This document shows, piece after piece, positions 1-12,711 of a stretch of 64,000 nt of DNA (within the stretch, counting starts at the first letter, position 1; each line of letters opens with the position of its first letter). Both the position numbers and the translations under genes were made by a program. Source of the DNA: Hexactinellida sp. DTS-2022 (taxonomy: Eukaryota > Porifera > Hexactinellida); the NCBI GenBank assembly GCA_028753945.1, contig JAPNXP010000003.1:744001-808000 (forward strand), given 5' to 3'. The notes below the pieces were generated by a model, which saw only the letters and a list, made by a program, of their open reading frames with translations, ran no database searches and was not told the origin of the DNA.

Positions 1-323
1 ATTTTCTAATGATAAAAAAAGTGATGTCCACTGTTATTGATGAAAAATTGAACTCATAAGTAATCAAAAGAAGTCGTAAATTCATATGATAGATTAGAAG
101 CTTCTCTAAGTAATAAAACAGGAAACAAGTCTTAATCATTAAGAGGAGAAAACTTGAGTATTACATAAAGTGTGTTTTTATAAAATTTAAAATTTTCTCT
201 ATGTTACCTAGGTCGAATATTATTGCATTTTTGGATATATCTCGCTGATGGGAATTTAAAGAAAAAAAGATCTTTCAAATCTGCAAAAAACTATTGAAAA
301 GTGTTCGGAAGTATACTGCAACC
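1..323. repeat. 3' part of a TTAA-type element (GGTTGCAGTATAC family)
   Basis: This stretch matches 37443-37771 along its length with scattered substitutions. It ends in GTATACTGCAACC, the same right terminus as the complete element at 37091-37771. The window starts inside the element, so its left end is not seen. The TTAA expected after the terminus has decayed to TAA at 324-326. No coding capacity. Confidence 0.75.
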
Positions 324-326
324 TAA

Positions 327-346
327 GGTTCAGGTATACTCTAGAC
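327..346. repeat. Terminus of a GGTTCAGGTATACTCTA-family element, split by a hAT insertion
   Basis: The bases match the TIR of the element at 37999-38872. After the hAT element (347-3470) the sequence resumes at 3471 with CTCTAGAGCACTTCTAC, which is the next piece of the same terminus. Beyond about 3510 similarity to the 37999 copy fades, and I could not find the far end. Confidence 0.65.
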
Positions 347-556
347 CAGGGATGGATCCACTGGGGGGGTTCAGGGGGGTTGCACCCCCACCCGAAATGG
401 ATCAAGGGAAGTGCGAACCCCCCATTGGCGTTTCATGGGGGGATTTGCGTGTTCAAACACCCCCTCATAACTGGTTTACAAACGGGATATGTTGTTATTT
501 ATAATACCAAAAACATCTAAACATCTTTGGTACAACTGCACAATATTACACTCCTC

Positions 557-1340
557 CATGGCCTACTATAATACGGCTATACAGCTGCCGAATCATAGTA
601 GAAAATAAGAGTCCAGTTTTGTAATTTCATTCTAAGCTAAACTATGCTTCCTATTGGCATAATTTACATTGTGTATGGGGTAATCAACCATTGCGAGTCC
701 AATGGAACCACTTTTGAGATTCTGAGATTTGTGGTTAAGCTGTTTAGGCACCATTTAACGATGACGGTAACAATTTATGGTGAAATGAAAAAAATTCAAA
801 TATCATAAATTTCATTTTCTTCTTACTTTCTAATAATTTTATAACACGAATACTAAAATAGGAATTTATTTCATACCCCAAAGGCTACTAAATCACAAAA
901 TGGCGACTTTCAGAATTTTTTTTATAATTCTAAAGCAACCACATGCTAAAATACAAGTATTATCCGAATTACAACTTACTATTTTCGTCCATAAAATGTA
1001 TATAATTGCTGGTTTATATATATTCATTCTCATTAAATATTCGGAAAATGTATACTAAGTATATTAGCAAATTATTTTCATTTTCTCGTAGTTCTTTAGA
1101 CTCGAATTGTATATTTTGTATATTTGTGATGTCATCGTTAATTGGCGCCTAAACGGCTTAACCACAAATCTCAGAATCTCAAAAGTGGTTCCATTGGACT
1201 CGCAATGGTTGATTACCCCATACACAATGTAAATTATGCCAATAGGAAGCATAGTTTAGCTTAGAATGAAATTACAAAACTGGACTCTTATTTTCTACTA
1301 TGATTCGGCAGCATGTATAGCCTTATTATAGTAGGCCATG
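557..1340. repeat. Foldback element with ~210-bp inverted arms
   Basis: The left arm (about 557-765) and right arm (about 1125-1340) are inverted copies of each other, starting CATGGCCTACTATAAT on each side. Roughly 360 bp of AT-rich spacer separates them. Short frames in the arms are mirror images and not genes. Confidence 0.8.
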
Positions 1341-1767
1341 ACTCCTCCTACTATGTGACAAGAATAGCTGTACATCGATGTTTGAGCGTCTAAGATGAAA
1401 AAGAATTTATGGGGAGTTGCCCCCCAGATCCCCCCTTACCGTTGCTCGCTTCGCTCGCTCCAGAGGATCCGCTCACGATAATCCTGGATAGGCCACTACC
1501 CCTATCCCCCAAGGATATGATAATATATTCCAAAATTATATCTAGGGACTGGCACAATTTCAGAGATTGGTTGAGAGAAACATATGAGAGTTCTCTTCCC
1601 TATCTTTTCTGTGAGTACTTTTGGGAACGTTGTATAACAATTATCAGGAAAAATCGTTAACTAATTTTTAACTGTTAATTCATTGTGATGGTTGGTTAAT
1701 TGATAGTTTGATTAATTCATTATTAATTTATAGTTATGTATGAATATAGAATAGATTTATTTGACTA
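1341..1767. other. No gene recognised
   Basis: Holds a short C-rich stretch near 1410-1510 containing the GCTCGCTTCGCTCGCTCC tract. A frame at 1409-1660 shows no recognisable domain. Confidence 0.5.
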
Positions 1768-2246
1768 TCTATACTATTAAAACACATGGTTGGGTGTATA
1801 TTTTGTGTGTGTATATATATTTGTTTGTATGTTCCGAGTTGATTGAAGAAACTGAACGGTTTCCAAATGTGATTTTTGGCATATAGGGATAACTTTTGTC
1901 ACCCGTCAACAAGTTGAGGTTTCCACTGAAAATTTCTAACACCTCGACAATATATTACGTCATTGTCACATTTTGAGAACCTTGAAAATTCACTTAATCA
2001 CACATAAATCGCGCCCTTTAAGGGATTGTGATGTGGACACGTTGGTCACACCAGATCACCAATATGCTTTCTCATTATCGCATGATGACGTAATCACTAA
2101 ATATCACATTGTTAAATTCTACTATTTTAGGCCTATTTACGCTTTATAATCAATATTAGGTTTATGTAAACCACACACCAACCGCAAAGCGGTTGGTGTG
2201 TGGTTGTGTTCTGCTGCGAAGCGACCAAGCAAGCGAAGCGCGCTAG
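1768..2246 (+). mobile_element. Non-autonomous Helitron
   Basis: The left end is TCTATACTATTAAA immediately after an A. The right end is CTAG (2243-2246) followed by T, giving the A^T insertion pattern of Helitrons. A perfect 17-bp stem with a 3-nt loop lies at 2169-2205. The hairpin sits farther from CTAG (about 37 nt) than is typical, and a second GC-rich stretch with repeated CGAAGCG lies between. No Rep/helicase gene is present at only 479 bp. Confidence 0.7.
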
Positions 2247-2290
2247 TATTAAATGTTTTTCAACTTACTTAAAAGTTGCTTTCTCAAATG

Positions 2291-3013
2291 CATTTCTTAA
2301 GGCTAAGTTCCTTCTGGAATTCAAAGCCCTAGTTATCTTCCTTAGTTTGTATTCTATTTACTCTCTTTATTATCTATCATTTAAAACAAAGTTTGACTCT
2401 CTAGCTCATATACATTCCGAGTTACAGCCTGGTGTGTGAATATGGAACTAAATGACAAATCATTTAATTTAACATTAATTGAAATTTTACTATTATCAAA
2501 GTTACTTTGGAAATTTGGGTAGTTATCAATGCGATGTTAATGCCTATATAGTTAGTACTAACTAGTAGCACGGGGGCGTCAGACTCCTTTAAGCAATTAC
2601 GTGTTTACTTTAAATTTTTTCTGTAGTGACTAATCGGAATTTTTAGAATTCGAGATATTTATTGAAAATTCCGATTAGTCACTACAGAAAAAATTTAAAG
2701 TAAGCACGTAATTGCTTAAAGGAGTCTGACGCCCCCGTGCTACTAGTTAGTACTAACTATATAGGCATTAACATCGCATTGATAACTACCCAAATTTCCA
2801 AAGTAACTTTGATAATAGTAAAATTTCAATTAATGTTAAATTAAATGATTTGTCATTTAGTTCCAGATTCACATACCAGGCTGTAACTCGGAATGTATAT
2901 GAGCTAGAGAGTCAAACTTTGTTTTAAATGATAGATAATAAAGAGAGTAACTAGAATACAAACTAAGGAAGATAACTAGTGTTTTTAATTCCAGAAGGAA
3001 CTTAGCCTTAAAG
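2291..3013. repeat. Long near-perfect palindrome
   Basis: Two arms of about 350 bp (2291-2638 and 2664-3013) are inverted copies with few mismatches around a ~25-bp AT-rich loop. The left arm starts about 45 bp from the Helitron end. Short frames on both strands are mirror images of each other. Confidence 0.9.
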
Positions 3014-3097
3014 AATAACGTCCAAAACTGCACATTAGACTCGCGGGCGCATCCTACGGCGTCCACAATTATAATGCCCAACGCTGGGCATTGCACC

Positions 3098-3426
3098 CAG
3101 TGGCGTGGCTAAGGTTTCGGGGGCCCCACTTCAAAAGTATGTGCCGGGGCCCCCGAGCCCAATTGTTCAAATTGGAGTATTAAAATTTAAGGTGGTTCGC
3201 GGCATACAATTGGGTAAATTTGGGTTCGGAAATGGCATTTCCCGAAATTTTTACGAAGTATGATTGAAGTATATCTGCAAATGGTGGATTTTGGATCCTT
3301 TGCATACCTGAAGCCCGTACAGGGATTTCCTGTACGGTATAGGGATTTTGGCTGTTCTGTACAGGCGTACAGAGATTTTAATATTATAATTATGAGTTCA
3401 ATGAACCGCCTATAGCTACGCCTCTG
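3098..3426. mobile_element. hAT-like MITE nested in the larger hAT element
   Basis: The left end CAGTGGCGTGGCTAAGG and right end TAGCTACGCCTCTG form imperfect hAT-type TIRs. Flanks are ATTGCACC and ATGCACCC, which match as a duplication only with an offset. GC-rich ends (GGGGGCCCC) resemble many hAT termini. Confidence 0.6.
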
Positions 3427-3878
3427 ATGCACCCCCCCCCCCCAGATTTTTTGTGCTGGATCCATCCCTGCTCTAGAGCACTTCTACTATTAATATTTAC
3501 CCAATTTACTTAATTGGCAAATAAACTAAGAGAGTTAAAATCTTTTTCAAAAGTTTTAGCATATTTTCGGGATAGATCTATCAGCAATGATAAGCAAGAA
3601 CAAGAATATTATTGATAAAATGTGTTTAGCTTGAACATAGCCTACTATATAAAGGCCATTTCACTGCTTTGGACCAGGGATAAGATAAAGGCGGGTTTAT
3701 TTTTCTAACTGTAACCAATTACCTGATTAATACAAGACTCATTATATCAACTACACATATCAAAGTTTTATATATGGGTCATAGTTGTCGCCCAACATAA
3801 ATTCAAGCTCAAGTTTATTATTACATGCAAACTAGATAGTATAATTATGAAAACTAAGCAAATATTTAGAGGAATCTC

Positions 3879-4735
3879 TCATGATTTTCTTTGGGGCAGG
3901 TAATAGGAACAATAATACAATATGGTTCTTTGCCTTGTTGCTGTTAAGTAACAATTGGCTACTGTTGTTAAAATTAAAGTAATAAATTGATTTTCCTTCT
4001 GTACTAAGCAATCTATACACTCATTAACGAAGTCTTCGCACTTTACACTATCGAGTTTTAGGAGGGGGAGTTGCTTGAATCCGATCGAAAACATAATTGT
4101 AAACACTTTCCAAGGTGTAAATACCACATTTAGCACGTAATTGGAAGGGCCATTTTAAGCAGCCACGATCAAAAAGGCCAATCTTCAATTTCCATTCAAT
4201 TCCGTATATTTTCAGTGAGTACTGAACAACGATCGGGGTACAAATCTGAGATTTTAGACAATTTCCTTAATAAGAAAGGCAGCATATTCTCCGATAAATG
4301 CAAGAGGTTGTCCTGTGTATGAATTCAGGAAAAATCTTCAAAAGAGTGGCCACAGACATTATGTGTGAAATCACAATTCTCCAGGCTGCGATAAAGATAA
4401 TCTTCATGGGTTTCGAAGCTGTTGATAAATTCCATAAACGAATCTCTATCTTTATGGACATAATCAGTGTATTTTATAAGGAATAAAAAAATGTTTTTTA
4501 TTGTTTTCGTGGATTAAAAAACTGGATTTTCGGTAGAAATGGAATATTGAAATGGATATCAGACGATAAAAACTCACTATTCAAGGGAGTAAAAAATGAA
4601 AATAGGAATAAAAAAATGGGCTAGGAATAAAAAAATGGGCTTATAATGTACCCTGGACATAATCTTTCCTATTATACAACTTGAGAATATTAGACTGTTT
4701 AAGTGCCCTCTCATTTTCCAGGACTTGACGAACCA
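3879..4735 (-). pseudogene. P-like transposase C-terminal fragments
   Basis: No full-length protein remains. Reading the minus strand from 4733 gives a piece starting VRQVLENERALKQSN. From about 4460 comes YTDYVHKDRDSFMEFINSF, then from 4200 a block with FDRGCLKWPFQLR. This last block aligns with the VDRGSLKWPSDLV block of the P-type transposase at 10249-10611. After it the frame shifts near 4080 into a block containing LDSVKCEDFVNECID. Assignment to the P superfamily rests mainly on the DRG-LKWP block and the element ends. Frameshifts and stops make it non-functional. The N-terminal THAP and catalytic regions are not seen. Confidence 0.6.
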
Positions 4736-5012
4736 ATACATTGTAGTTTTACATCTGTAATCTCGTTCCTTGAGACGAACTCCCTTCCAAGAGTGTTGAT
4801 TAATCAATCAATGTCCATATCTATCGGTTTTCAAACATCCAGCTGATTGAGTGATTCGCAAGGGTTATCTTCGTTTGGCCATCATGTCAAGATAAGTTTG
4901 TGTGTCAATGATATCATCAGGATCAAAGTGTTTAGCACAAACGAAAATGTTTTCAGTGTGTGAAGATCTAGCATATAATTACATAAATACGTATGATACA
5001 TTAAAGAGCATC

Positions 5013-5169
5013 CTTATATGTAGACGGTCTATATAAAAAGCCCATACAAATAAGCCAAAAAATTGTCGACCGTCTATAAATTCTGTAGACCAAACCCCCT
5101 GCCGTCTATGCGTATTACTAATGTATATGTAAGAAAACCTGGTCTAGAAATAGACGGTCTACATATAAG
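5013..5169. repeat. Short inverted-repeat element
   Basis: CTTATATGTAGACGGTCTAT at 5013-5032 is mirrored at 5150-5169 with one mismatch. A third and fourth inner GTCTA repeat lie between. It is nested in the P-like element. Confidence 0.6.
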
Positions 5170-6226
5170 TTATTTATTAATTAAAGTATGTAAGTGATGT
5201 TAAGCTTAAAGGAAAACTGGAAAGTAATTAATTAAGCATGTCCAACTAGTAAAGATATACTCACCATCTCTATGCAGAAATCGTTTTCATTTATCATTTA
5301 TATCTTGCGGCCCAGAAGGAAGTGAAATACTGCAACACCACTATGGTCACTATAGTATCCAGTAGCACATCTGGGAGCAGAACAAGAGTTGGGCATGAGT
5401 TCAGGATATAAATAAACAAGGAGCTAGCATTATAAAGGCAAAGTACACTAACCAGCCAAAACTATTTGAACAATTGGAGTTTTAATGCAAACTGCAATAA
5501 TCGTCTGTTAACTTATTAGAGGCTCGTTAAACTACTCTGAAATGACTATAAATATCTTGCTATAGTTATAAATTAAATAATAAATTTAATTCACGTGATT
5601 TTAGTTAATATCCATGAAGTGGCATAAGTGTATATGTCACGTGCCACTTGTGGCACAAGTGGCACAAATGGGAATGTGGCTGTATTCCAGTAGAGAATAA
5701 ACGCAATCATTTGAAATTATCCACCTAGAGTAATTCGACCATGTGGAATTCAAATCTGTAATCAGAACTTGTATATTCCCATTCCATCTTGATGATCAGA
5801 AATTATATATTTAATTAGCTAATTATATAGTTAATGAGTTAAACACCTCGATATAAATGTAAATTCAAAAATATTGCTATTTTATTATACTTCACATATC
5901 GTATTTTGTAAATAGCAGTGTTGATGCATCTACCAATGCTATTCTGCTGATTGAAGCTTGGATGTATAAATACAAATTAATGCTGTTCAAATACTTTTGG
6001 CCGGCTAGTGTATGATTGAATTAAAGAGAATTTGTAATTAGAATAACTAATATTGACAGACGAATCTAGTTAACTATTTTTCTAAACCAGAAAAGCATTT
6101 ATAGTTTTAATCAAAATATGTATATTTACATTATGGGTATACAAGAAAATCGCCTTCATCTTATCCCTGGTCCAGGCGCATTTGGCTCAGTGAAATGGCC
6201 TTATGTTTAGTAGGCTATGGCTTGAA

Positions 6227-8992
6227 GTAATATAAATTTCGAGTCTAGGAATTGTGAATATGTACATTTTTATGGATTTCAAATACTTTTATGTGATCTC
6301 GCCCTTCAAATGAAGATTTTCCTGATCCAATATCCAAAAAACACATGAACTATTCATAATAGAATAAATCGCACAACAAAAAGTTGTAACTTTACGAGAT
6401 CATTCCGAAATCGTTGAGTTTTTGATTCCACGTGCAAAATTGACAAAATCACCTCTTCCGAAATTAGGAAAATGTTAGTTTTTGAGATAGAGGATTTTGA
6501 AAAAAGATTTTTTAATCTTTAACTCGTTTTACGTGTATTATAATCGTAAATTTCAATTATGCACCATAAGTACCAATTGTAGTTACTTATCTTACTAGAT
6601 TTCTCATTTTGATTATAGATTCTTCAGGAAATATTTATTTTGCTTTGGAGGTCAGATTTTTCTAAATTTTGTTGGATTTAATTCAAAGTTGATTGTATAC
6701 TCAGTGCTTATTGTTAAATTAAGAAATCAGAGAAGGCGTGCACCTTTACGTAGGTATTCTATATGGGTTAAAAATATCAACTCTTGATCATCTATATTGG
6801 GGGCACAGGATGTATTTATCTTTCATTTATTTGCACAAAATTTTTTATTGAGGAAACTACAATCAAGTTCAGTAATATTTTCCTTGAAATGCATGTGGTA
6901 TCCGCCATACATAGACGCAAATTAGTGTTGGTATGAATGCAATATTCAAGTACAACCTGTATATACAACCGAATGAGTACCACAATGGCTAGTTATTATG
7001 GAATAGTAAAGGCTATTAGAAGCATAGTTCCCCATTATTGAGGCCCCGAGATGACTTTTTCAAAGATTTCAAATCTATCATGTTATCTACAGTTTACAGG
7101 GATAAAATAGGCTATAACTAATCATTTCAAGGTAATAATTCGCCAACGAACAATTGAAGTAGTGCTGGAATTTTTATATTATATAAACCATGGATGTAAT
7201 TGATATATTCAAGGTTTTTCGCAACATGAGGCACCTATAATGACCGAAGAATATATTGTATTAATAGTTTGCAGCTGAACTCTTTTCCAAAAAGTTAAAC
7301 AGTGAGAAAACGTGTGAAAAGCATAGTAAAATCTTAGAATATACCGTTATTCAAACGTAGCAAATCATCACATGCATCCCTTGATTCTTCATACCATTTT
7401 TGGGTAAATCGGGCAGTTTTTGAATTTTGACCATATATCGAGGTGTTAAAGGGTCAAAAGATGGCTCGTAAACTTAAATATTCAGGAAATTTGGTTTGGT
7501 GTTTCAAAAACACATATTTTTAAATACATTCCCATAATAAAAATTTGGGCTGATAAAATTCATTATTTCGCAGAATACCTTAGCGCTATTTCAGCCCAAA
7601 TAATAAGGAATTAAAATTACACCGATTTTTACGATATTTTTACAGACACTGCGGAAGGATGGTATCTATCGAGGGGACTTGGATTTTCATCGATCCGATC
7701 ATTATTTCCAGAGTTATAACTGTTTTAGTAGAGCAGCTTTTAATATTATAACGCGGTTTTATAACTCCAAAGGTGTTGCCCACGTTAAAATAACTATTTA
7801 TTGTATTTACAACGATTCAATATTCAGACATATGATAGTCTGACAAAATTTTTGCACAACTCAACAAAAATTTTTAGATAAAAGTGGAAATTGCAAAAGT
7901 TATAGCCCTTCGGCGGTCTTCAGGGTACGGATTCTTGACTAATTTGTAACTCAGAGAGGAAAAGAGATAAATTCAAGTAAGACTAGTGAAAAATGATCAG
8001 AACACATGGTTTCCCATATGTGAATAATACATTTTGTGAGTCTAGGACGCACCGTTTTCGAGATTGCCCTATATGGTAGTGTGAATGTGACCAATTTTGA
8101 TGACACATGCATATTTGAAACTTCTAAACGAGAGACTCTAGAGCTTAGCTCTAAATTACTAATCACATTGATATATCATCTCGAAATCATTGCAATGTCT
8201 AAAATCACTCAAAACCAAATGGTTACCTTGCTAATAATCTCGAATGCCCATATAAGGAGTGTCATGTAATCATCATAATTGAGAAAATCCAAATTGAAAA
8301 GCTAACTGGAGCTTAGTTCAAACTTTCAGACACTATTAGTGATTGAATTCCAGCAAGATGGCCGATTTTAATTCCTTCCCGAATCAATATTCTTCGCTGT
8401 AGACGTGTCGAAAATCCTCTCTGCCACTTGAAGACCACCGTAACTAATTATAGCATGCCACTATTTCAAAGCTTAGTTTGGGGAACTTTTTGAAGTTTTA
8501 TCGCTGAGATTTGGAATATAGCACCATAATAAGTATACTTAGACGTGTTACAGTTCGGATTGTCCGATTTCGTACTTAATTAAAATCTAGACACCTTTGG
8601 GAGCAAGAATGTGGCTCAAATGTGGGAAAACCGTCCGTTTTTTCTAAAATGGAGCAATCCCGACGAAAAATTTGACTTTTTAAAATTAGGACCTTCCTAG
8701 CTAATCTCAAGGGGATGTAGTAGAATGGATTTGAGTGATTCAGATCCTTGTAATCTTTTTCAATTCTTCAGAACTAAGCTTTTGGTACTATTTTATTCTC
8801 TATGGGAGCTTAAATATAGAATTTCAAAAAAAATCAGTACTTAGAAGCCTTATATTAGAGCGCTAGCAGTCTTAAAATAGCTTACATATATACCCGGTAT
8901 AGAACTGAAAATATTAGCTTACTAGGATCAGCGTGTAGTGTGTTGTATATATTCACTCCATTCATTTAGGCTGAAATCGCGTTAGGGGGCAC
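6227..8992. other. No gene or complete element recognised
   Basis: AT-rich sequence without long frames. Around 7420-7450 and 7950-8330 it shares short motifs (TTTTGATGAC, AGAGCTTAGCTCTAA, GAGGTGTTAAA) with the P-like and TTAA elements elsewhere, so it probably holds old fragments of them. Exact boundaries cannot be drawn. Confidence 0.45.
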
Positions 8993-9394
8993 CGGTGTCC
9001 ATGCAAGGAAAAAAATTTAAATATGAATTTCACCGGAAAAAATCTTTAGTATAAAATATGACAAAAATCATGATAGATTCCTTCATAGCACCTCAATTTT
9101 CCATTTTGACCTTTCAATCACACATTTGATGACCTTTTAACACCTCCTTATATGGATTTAAAAAAAATAAGTTCTGATTTTTTTGAAAATTTCTGAAATT
9201 GTTCACTGTTAAATTTGAAGATATTTGATGTCTTTTCAGACTACTATAAATCATCATATATCGCAACATTATGAAATTAGTACAAGCATTCACCTGGTAT
9301 AGGGGCCGTCTTTCTCCACCTCCACCTCTCCACCTCCTCCTTCTGCCTTTCCCCACCCACCGCACTCTCTCGTGTGGGAGTGAATTATAGGCGC

Positions 9395-9424
9395 CATTTT
9401 CGGAGCAAAATTGCTCCGAAAATG
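9395..9424. repeat. Subterminal hairpins of the P-like element
   Basis: CATTTTCGGAGCAA is followed two bases later by its reverse complement; outer bases extend the stem to about 20 bp with two mismatches. A second imperfect hairpin, GCCTGGTTGCTT against AAGCAAACCAGGC, lies at about 9583-9620. Both recur in the right arm near 16080-16111 and 15885-15925. Confidence 0.75.
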
Positions 9425-10635
9425 ATGCCTACATGGGCGAAAAACATGCCCCTTAGGCTTTTAATGAGGGTACCAGTTTTCCGCTATAGGAAGAGCAAAT
9501 ATATAAAGTTTCAAATCGTTTCATATGAACCCAAACTAAATAAAAACTCTTACATTTCAGCGTCCTGACTAGGACTCGGAGGGCCTGGTTGCTTTCCTCC
9601 AAAAAGAAGCAAACCAGGCACCTCCTTGTCTCCCCGACTCCAAACATTTTCATTCTAATAATATTCGTTGAAAGGATAAAACAGTAAGCGGCACAAAGGT
9701 GGTATCAAGCTATATACATAAGGTTATCTGGAAAGCAACAAAATATAATATATAAATTCAGATATAAATTCAACAATGCAACCACTCTCCAATATGGAAT
9801 GTAATCCGAAACCACATATATATAGAACTAGCAACCATTATACAATGATGATATGTGAAACCACGTATATATTCAACAATGCAACCACTTTACAATATGT
9901 AATGTAATCGGAAACCACTTTTATATATAGAACAAAGCAACCACTATACAATAATGAAATTTGAAACCACTATGAAATTACAACTATATAACCATTCGTG
10001 AACTACGTAATATAAGGACTGGAAACGACAAATAAAAACTGGACCATGGATAGGTTAGAAGGGTAAACTAATTTACATTTAAATTCGATAGAAAAAGTAA
10101 ATATAGGACATCAAGTCCTTATAATGTTTATTTCGCGAATATTGAACTACAGAAAAAGTAATGCAATGGACAAAACATGATTACATTTGTCAAATACTAG
10201 TACAGTAATTATTATTAATATAATTAACTGGAGACTAGAGCATTATATTCACGTAGATTTGAATTTCTTGAATTTACGTGTATCTTTCTTTATCGATGCT
10301 ATATGAGAATTCACATTTCTAGTTTTATTGGCTAATATGCAATTAGCGCATATGTTAAGAATCTTGTGTAATATCCTCCAACCTAAAATGTTGCAATGAG
10401 CGCAGTTAGATCTCCATTGTTCACTCTGTTCAATCACTAGCACTCTTTCAGCTAACTGAATTAATATTGTACGCGAAGGGGAGGTGTAAAATTGCGTTTT
10501 CAATATCTCATCATCATCAATTTTCATGAAAATTTTCCATAAGACCACTATGGAGTCAACTACAAGATCTGAGGGCCACTTCAGAGAACCACGATCAACA
10601 TACTTTATCAAGTCAAATTTAACAGCATCACTTAA

Positions 10636-12711
10636 CCGTAGACTGCCGGAGTGATTTTCAGGAAAATAGCATACCCTGTAGTTCTTTGTATTTATTATTT
10701 AGAACCTATTAATTTGAAATCCAACAAGAGCACAATAATATATCAACATCCTAGAATTTTGGAAAAAATTTACTAGTGGATTTCGACAAAAAGTGATGAC
10801 ACATACTTTCACTTTAAATCGATATAACGCCGGAAACATGTAAGTAATCCTTTGTTTCTAAACTTGAACAATGACGATTATCTTATTAGTTATCAGATCT
10901 CAAAAATTGATCAAATCGCATTCACTGAACGAAAGTTACATCATTTTAAAAAATCGGCAAATTTGTTTTTGATGAACCATGGAATACGAAAAAATACATA
11001 TTTTTGAGTTATATCTATCACAACTCTGTTTTAGTCAAACCAAATATACTAAAATAGATATTATTTAGTCTACTATCTTCATTCGGGTATTTCTACGATG
11101 AAATTATAACATTTGGAATTTACAAAAGCAAGTAGCAGGCAAGTGGAGCAGTTCACGGTATCCCTTATAGGAAACTGATAAATCACTGTAGAACATGTCT
11201 ATAGATTCTCTGAATACTTCTAAGTAATAACACAAGTTGATCAGCTTAAAAATAGCCAAGAATTTATTCATTCAAGTGCATATTGAATTGTTTTGTCTAG
11301 GTATGGATTCTTTTAATATACAGTTATGTGCGTCTATTCAATATAACATAGATAGTGTCAAGCTTGTATATAGTTTCTGAATTGTTCTAGAATGTTCTCT
11401 AGCTCAATTCAACTATATAAAAGCAATATCTTTCGAAGCTATTTCGAATAAAATGAGATTTCGAAATTTCTTCAACGAATATGAAGGGGACAAAGTCTGA
11501 GGTAGGGATATTTGAATATGTATTTAGTTATGAGATTGTTTCTCTCTTATTAGTAGAATTATGATGTTTTTTGCTTATTCAATCACTCGTAGCTAAATGT
11601 TAGTGGTCTAGAACTTGTAGAAATTTTTTGAGCTCTTAACCTATCTTGATTTCGTCACACTCCGTGACATTAGCCCCCAAACACCGGCATTTATATTATT
11701 TTGAGAAAAAGGCCGCAAAGAATCCCCACACGATTAAATTTACGAAGTAGTATTCGATAACTATACCATCTAACTTAAAAAGGATTATTGATGTTACTAG
11801 GAAGTTGGAACTTAACTCTAGCACATTATTTAATTTCAAAGTTCATGGTTTCATTTCTGAAATGACACCACCATATATGGGTATGTAAATTTATAGAAGA
11901 GTGACCATTGGATTATGAGTCTCATTTGTACTTTCAATGACTTTGTAGTAGGATATTGATGTGAATAGAATGTTAGAGCTAAACTCTAGAGTTTATACTT
12001 TCGTTGATATAGATTTTGCTGTGTCATCAAAATTGGGCACATTGCATGCCCATATAGGGATCATTTTGAAAACGGAGGGTGTTAGGGTCCCAAAATGTAT
12101 TATGTACGTATAGGAAGTTGTGTATTGCGAGCATTTTGAGACGTAAGTGTTGATGCTAGCTGCTCGGGTGCCTGAGATAGAAAATGGACAAGAAAACGTA
12201 CCCTCGAATGAGATTATAGACCATAAATGTTTAGATTTTCACTTTTTGCGAATTTTTTTTGATCAATTGTTGTTTATTTTCGTCATTGATTGCTAGGATA
12301 GAGTAATGATACCACCAATCTTACCATTGTTGAGGAATACAGTACTGATAATAGTTCAAAGTGGAGAACCCCGTGATACGCTGTACAAAATAGCTCATAA
12401 CTCAGAAAATACGCTTGGACCTGGCTCAAAACCATATACAAACGTTAGTTATGGTCCTTCGGTAGTGTTTGGTTAAAAAAAAAAATTAATTTATGTTGTT
12501 TTTTGGAGCGAAATTTCCGGTTTTTCTCCATAATGGGATACCCTTCACTATTATGCTACGTCATCATAACAATTTCTGAAAATTTTGATTTTTTGAATGA
12601 ATTCGATAGAGAGTACAAAACCATGTCTAAATCTGAATTTGCTTGAAATTTGAACTATTTGATCGACCTGTATTCCTCCTGACACAACGTGTATCAGTAG
12701 GCAGTCTACAG
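10636..12711. mobile_element. TTAA-flanked element (CGTAGACTGCC family), inserted in the P transposase
   Basis: TIRs are CCGTAGACTGCC and GGCAGTCTACAG, flanked by TTAA at 10632-10635 and 12712-12715. The uninterrupted right arm of the P element at 14870-14885 has a single TTAA at the same point, proving the insertion. Without the nested element at 11156-12543 it would be about 690 bp, like the copy at 22631-23315. No transposase; piggyBac-like or another TTAA superfamily is possible. Confidence 0.9.
11156..12543. mobile_element. Second-level TTAA-type element (CGGTATCCC ends), nested
   Basis: The ends are CGGTATCCC and GGGATACCC, flanked by TTCA (11152-11155 and 12544-12547). The empty site is present in the sister copy at 23140-23165. 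Its 1388 bp match, in inverse orientation, the 1387-bp element at 46285-47671, which is flanked by TTAA. So this copy seems to have used a variant target. It includes the CCATATATGG palindrome at 11871-11880. No long frame. Confidence 0.85.

Larger units (their letters stand above)
347..3470. mobile_element. hAT-like element, non-autonomous, with nested insertions
   Basis: The ends are CAGGGATGGATCCA and its reverse complement, flanked by CTCTAGAC (339-346) and CTCTAGAG (3471-3478), an 8-bp duplication with one mismatch as expected for hAT. No transposase is visible. The interior holds a foldback (557-1340), a Helitron (1768-2246), a long palindrome (2291-3013) and a second hAT-like element (3098-3426). 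The boundaries are well supported because the flanking sequence rejoins into one terminus of another family. Confidence 0.8.
3636..6219 (-). mobile_element. P-superfamily DNA transposon, decayed
   Basis: Perfect 12-bp TIRs CATAGCCTACTA / TAGTAGGCTATG are flanked by an exact 7-bp repeat GCTTGAA (3629-3635 and 6220-6226). Inside each TIR is a diverged continuation including AAGGCCATTTCACTG and CCAGGGATAAGAT. The minus strand encodes pieces of a P/THAP9-type transposase C-terminus (3879-4735). Drosophila P elements begin with CAT and duplicate 8 bp; here the eighth base does not match. No frame covers the N-terminal half. Confidence 0.7.

Noticed and set aside
8941..8992. A target-site duplication for the double-ended P element
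   Set aside because: GGGGGCAC at the left and TTTCTAAG at the right do not match at 8 bp, and no TTAA pair is present.
9114..9365. Arginine/glycine-rich frame beside the P-element terminus
   Set aside because: It is a reading of the polypurine tract present in both arms; no start context or homology.
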